From assembly GCA_902787375.1 (NCBI GenBank), contig CADAGD010000006.1:1-45069 (forward strand): a DNA stretch of 45,069 bases, written 5' to 3'. Source of the DNA: an uncultured Eubacteriales bacterium (GTDB lineage: Bacteria; Bacillota; Clostridia; Christensenellales; CAG-138). The position numbers and the translations under genes were made by a program. The notes beneath the pieces are model-generated. The model was not told the origin of the DNA. It worked only from the letters and a program-made list of their open reading frames with translations, and made no database searches. Positions within the stretch are counted from its first letter, which is position 1. Every line of letters begins with the position of its first letter. This document shows, piece by piece, positions 43,161 to 45,069 of this stretch.

Positions 43161-43552
43161 GTTATGTTACCTATTAGCCCTATAAGGCTTGACCCAAGCT
43201 TCATAAACATGGGCATTGCCGCCGAAAAAAGCATTATTCTTCCGCAAATCTCCATCTTGGATGCAAGTGCGTTCTCGCCGCAGTCCCTGCATATATCCGA
43301 CGCAGTCTGTGTGATATAGGATATGCCTATCACCTTCACAACAAGCATCCATATACCCTCATCCAAGCCAAACCTTTTCATCAAGTCATGCGCCGATTCG
43401 GCTATTCCGGTAAACTCGCTTATCGTCGCAAGCAGTATGACAATGCCCCCGGAAACCGCAACATGTATGCCAAGCTCAGGCTTGTATGCTCTGACCGTTA
43501 CGGACAGTATGGCTGTCAAAAGCGCAAGTCCCGCTATCCTGAAAATATCCAT
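43157..43552 (-). CDS. spoIIIAD: Stage III sporulation protein AD
   Basis: A 131-residue membrane protein with about four hydrophobic segments. The family block VVKVIGISYITQTASDICRD then CGENALASKMEICGRIMLF is diagnostic. The ATG at 43552 is preferred; an in-frame TTG at 43558 is possible and neither has a clear ribosome binding site. Ends in an ATGA overlap with spoIIIAE. Confidence 0.92.
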   Translation of the reverse strand: MDIFRIAGLALLTAILSVTVRAYKPELGIHVAVSGGIVILLATISEFTGIAESAHDLMKRFGLDEGIWMLVVKVIGISYITQTASDICRDCGENALASKMEICGRIMLFSAAMPMFMKLGSSLIGLIGNIT

Positions 43553-43594
43553 AATCAAAAGCTTTTAGGGCGCATTGGTTTTCCATGTGCCGCT

Positions 43595-43792
43595 TTAATA
43601 AAGGTTGAACACGCTTCTTATGTTCTCAAAGAGTGAGCTTATAAGACTTATAACCATGGTAAGCACTATTACAAGTCCTGCTATGGCGGTTATCATGGCA
43701 ATATCGTCCCTCCCCGTCTGCTTTAGAAGCTGACAGGCAACCGCTACAAGTATTCCTATCCCGGCAATTCTGAAAACCACTTCTACTCCCAT
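43595..43792 (-). CDS. spoIIIAC: Stage III sporulation protein AC
   Basis: A 65-residue two-helix membrane protein with the SpoIIIAC pattern IAGIGILVAVACQLLKQTGR followed by DDIAMITAIAGLVIVLTMVI. Good ribosome binding site (AAAGGAG). It is 16 bases behind spoIIIAB. Confidence 0.94.
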   Translation of the reverse strand: MGVEVVFRIAGIGILVAVACQLLKQTGRDDIAMITAIAGLVIVLTMVISLISSLFENIRSVFNLY

Positions 43793-43808
43793 TTGTACTC
43801 CTTTGCGG

Positions 43809-44306
43809 CTACATCACAAGCAGAGCCGCCGCAAGCCCCGTGAGTATTGACAGCGAGTTTACAAGCTTGCTCTTTTCTCCGTTTTTTCTCTGCATTTCAG
43901 AATAGACCCGCGTCAACTCATCCGTCGTTTTTCTTATCCTTTTTATCTCGGTTTCAAGATCCGATGTTCCCAACCGTGAGGCAAGCTCATTAAGGCTTTT
44001 TTCGATTTCGGCTCCCAAATACGGTTTTTTGATTAAATGATATGCCGATCCGAACGACGCTCCGTTTCTCATGCCCTCACAGACGCCTTCCCAAAGCCAT
44101 TCGCATTTGCCGCTGACAGCCAGCCTTTGCGCGATACTCTGCAATGGCATATGCTCCAGCCTCATAGCCGTTTCAAGCTCCTCCATATCGGCTATCATGT
44201 CTCCAAGCTCATACAGGCACTTGCTCCTTCCCGAATTGCGTACCGAGCCGAATATAGTGCAGACGGCGAACACAATTACAGCACACAGCAATCTGCCCAT
44301 ATTCAT
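43809..44306 (-). CDS. spoIIIAB: Stage III sporulation protein AB
   Basis: A 165-residue protein with membrane helices at each end (~4-20 and ~148-164) and a helical middle with ELETAMRLEHMPL and the LGTSDLETEIKRI segment, related to type II secretion F-domain proteins. ATGA overlap with spoIIIAA. Confidence 0.93.
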   Translation of the reverse strand: MNMGRLLCAVIVFAVCTIFGSVRNSGRSKCLYELGDMIADMEELETAMRLEHMPLQSIAQRLAVSGKCEWLWEGVCEGMRNGASFGSAYHLIKKPYLGAEIEKSLNELASRLGTSDLETEIKRIRKTTDELTRVYSEMQRKNGEKSKLVNSLSILTGLAAALLVM

Positions 44307-45069
44307 ATTCTTATCGGGGTTATTTTAAGCTTGCTTCCGCTTCTTTTCAGAAGCAGTATCCGTCTGAAAACCCCTGTGTTCACTATTCCCGCAAGCGACT
44401 CGCGCTTGAGCAGCTCGTCATATGTTGAAGCGTGCGCACTCGCTATTATGGACGTGCCGCATCTTGCTGCCTCCGCTATGGCTTCAGCATCTTCCGCGCC
44501 TCCCACCTCATCGGTTATTATCACATCGGGACTCATTGTGCGCACAAACATGGATATTGCCTTTGACTTAGGAGCAAGCTCCATTATGTCCGTTCGGCTC
44601 CCTATATCAAACGACGGTATGCCATCCACGCATCCCGCTATTTCACCGCGCTCATCCACAAGAGCGACCTTTGCCGAAGGGACTCCAATACCGTTTGAAA
44701 TACATCTCGTTATGTCCCTCAAAAGCGTGGTTTTGCCTCCTCCCGGAGGAGCCGCTATGAGCGTGGAGACTATTCTGCCGTTTTCCAAAAGACTGCCCAT
44801 TATTCCCTCGGCACAGGCAACAGCCTCCCTCGTTATTCTGATATTGAAGCAGGTTATATCCGTGAGCTTTATTATGTTTCCGTTTTCCGTAACAGGTCTG
44901 CCGCATACGCCCACTCTCGCGCCTCCCTCAAGCGTGACAAAGCCGCGCCTAAGCTCGTCCTCACACGCATAGACCGAGTGCCTGCACAGTCTTTCCAACA
45001 GCTCCCTTGCCTCGCTTTTGGAAAAGGTCACTCCATTTATTATTTTTTCGTTCTTTGCCGTAACTATCT
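44303..45069 (-). CDS. spoIIIAA: Stage III sporulation protein AA, 5' end outside the window
   Basis: ATPase proposed to power or assemble the SpoIIIA channel. Visible are SVYACEDELRRGFVTLEGGA then RVGVCGRPV, Walker A IAAPPGGGKTTLLRDI, the Walker B/second motif VALVDERGEIAGC and DVIITDEVGG, and a conserved SAHA near the end. The reading frame is open through position 45069 without a stop; a GTG at 45031 is probably internal, because relatives have ~50-60 further N-terminal residues. Confidence 0.93.
   Translation of the reverse strand, partial: IVTAKNEKIINGVTFSKSEARELLERLCRHSVYACEDELRRGFVTLEGGARVGVCGRPVTENGNIIKLTDITCFNIRITREAVACAEGIMGSLLENGRIVSTLIAAPPGGGKTTLLRDITRCISNGIGVPSAKVALVDERGEIAGCVDGIPSFDIGSRTDIMELAPKSKAISMFVRTMSPDVIITDEVGGAEDAEAIAEAARCGTSIIASAHASTYDELLKRESLAGIVNTGVFRRILLLKRSGSKLKITPIRI

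Noticed and set aside
44037..44972. Long open frame on the plus strand opposite spoIIIAB and spoIIIAA
   Set aside because: It is antisense to two well-recognised overlapping genes, has no ribosome binding site and its translation is low-complexity Ser/Pro-rich.

Overview
This is a 45 kb chromosomal stretch of an endospore-forming, anaerobic Clostridia-type Firmicute of moderate GC content. The evidence is the spoIIIA operon, spoIVB, a spo0A homologue, gerW (ytfJ) and dacF, the clostridial SCIFF peptide with its radical SAM maturase, the Na+-pumping oxaloacetate decarboxylase, Asp23/AmaP, and strong AGGAGG-type ribosome binding sites with TTGACA/TATAAT promoters. No phage, insertion sequence or CRISPR array is visible.

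Layout. (1) 1-20.1 kb, almost all on the minus strand: scfA-scfB-recJ-apt; a small membrane protein; a secreted subtilisin-like protease ending in a dockerin; two alpha/beta hydrolases and several tiny proteins; one plus-strand Cys-rich DUF1292-type gene; a four-domain CoA-disulfide-reductase/rhodanese/TusA/DsrE fusion; the oadG-biotin carrier-oadB-oadA operon; then a DUF2953 protein-gerW-dacF-rluB operon. (2) 20.25-27.8 kb, plus strand: ruvC-ruvA-ruvB, a coiled-coil protein with a cysteine cluster, proS, tRNA-Arg(CCG), a hairpin-rich repeat island, an orphan ORF and an ECF sigma/membrane anti-sigma pair. (3) 28.06 kb to the end, minus strand: one long gene series reading asp23-amaP-nusB-xseA-xseB-ispA-dxs-tlyA-nadK-recN-spoIVB-spo0A-deoB, preceded by spoIIIAA-AB-AC-AD-AE-[repeat]-AF-AG-AH. 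spoIIIAA runs off the right end.

How the genes work together. The third region joins envelope stress (Asp23/AmaP), antitermination (NusB), DNA repair (exonuclease VII, RecN), isoprenoid precursor synthesis (Dxs, IspA) and NADP supply with the terminal sporulation genes spoIVB and spo0A, in the conserved Firmicute order. SpoIIIA builds the mother-cell-to-forespore channel and SpoIVB sends the sigma-K checkpoint signal. DacF and GerW also belong to spore formation. The oad operon turns oxaloacetate decarboxylation into a sodium gradient.

The most unusual points are: a Spo0A whose receiver domain has lost the phosphoacceptor Asp and the conserved Lys; a 54-residue SpoIIIAF that keeps only the membrane part; two diverged copies of one ~170-bp intergenic repeat, one of them separating spoIIIAE from spoIIIAF; a nested hairpin island behind tRNA-Arg; and a perfect 12-bp inverted repeat that would mask the ribosome binding site of a small gene. 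All identifications come from reading motifs by eye; no database search was possible.
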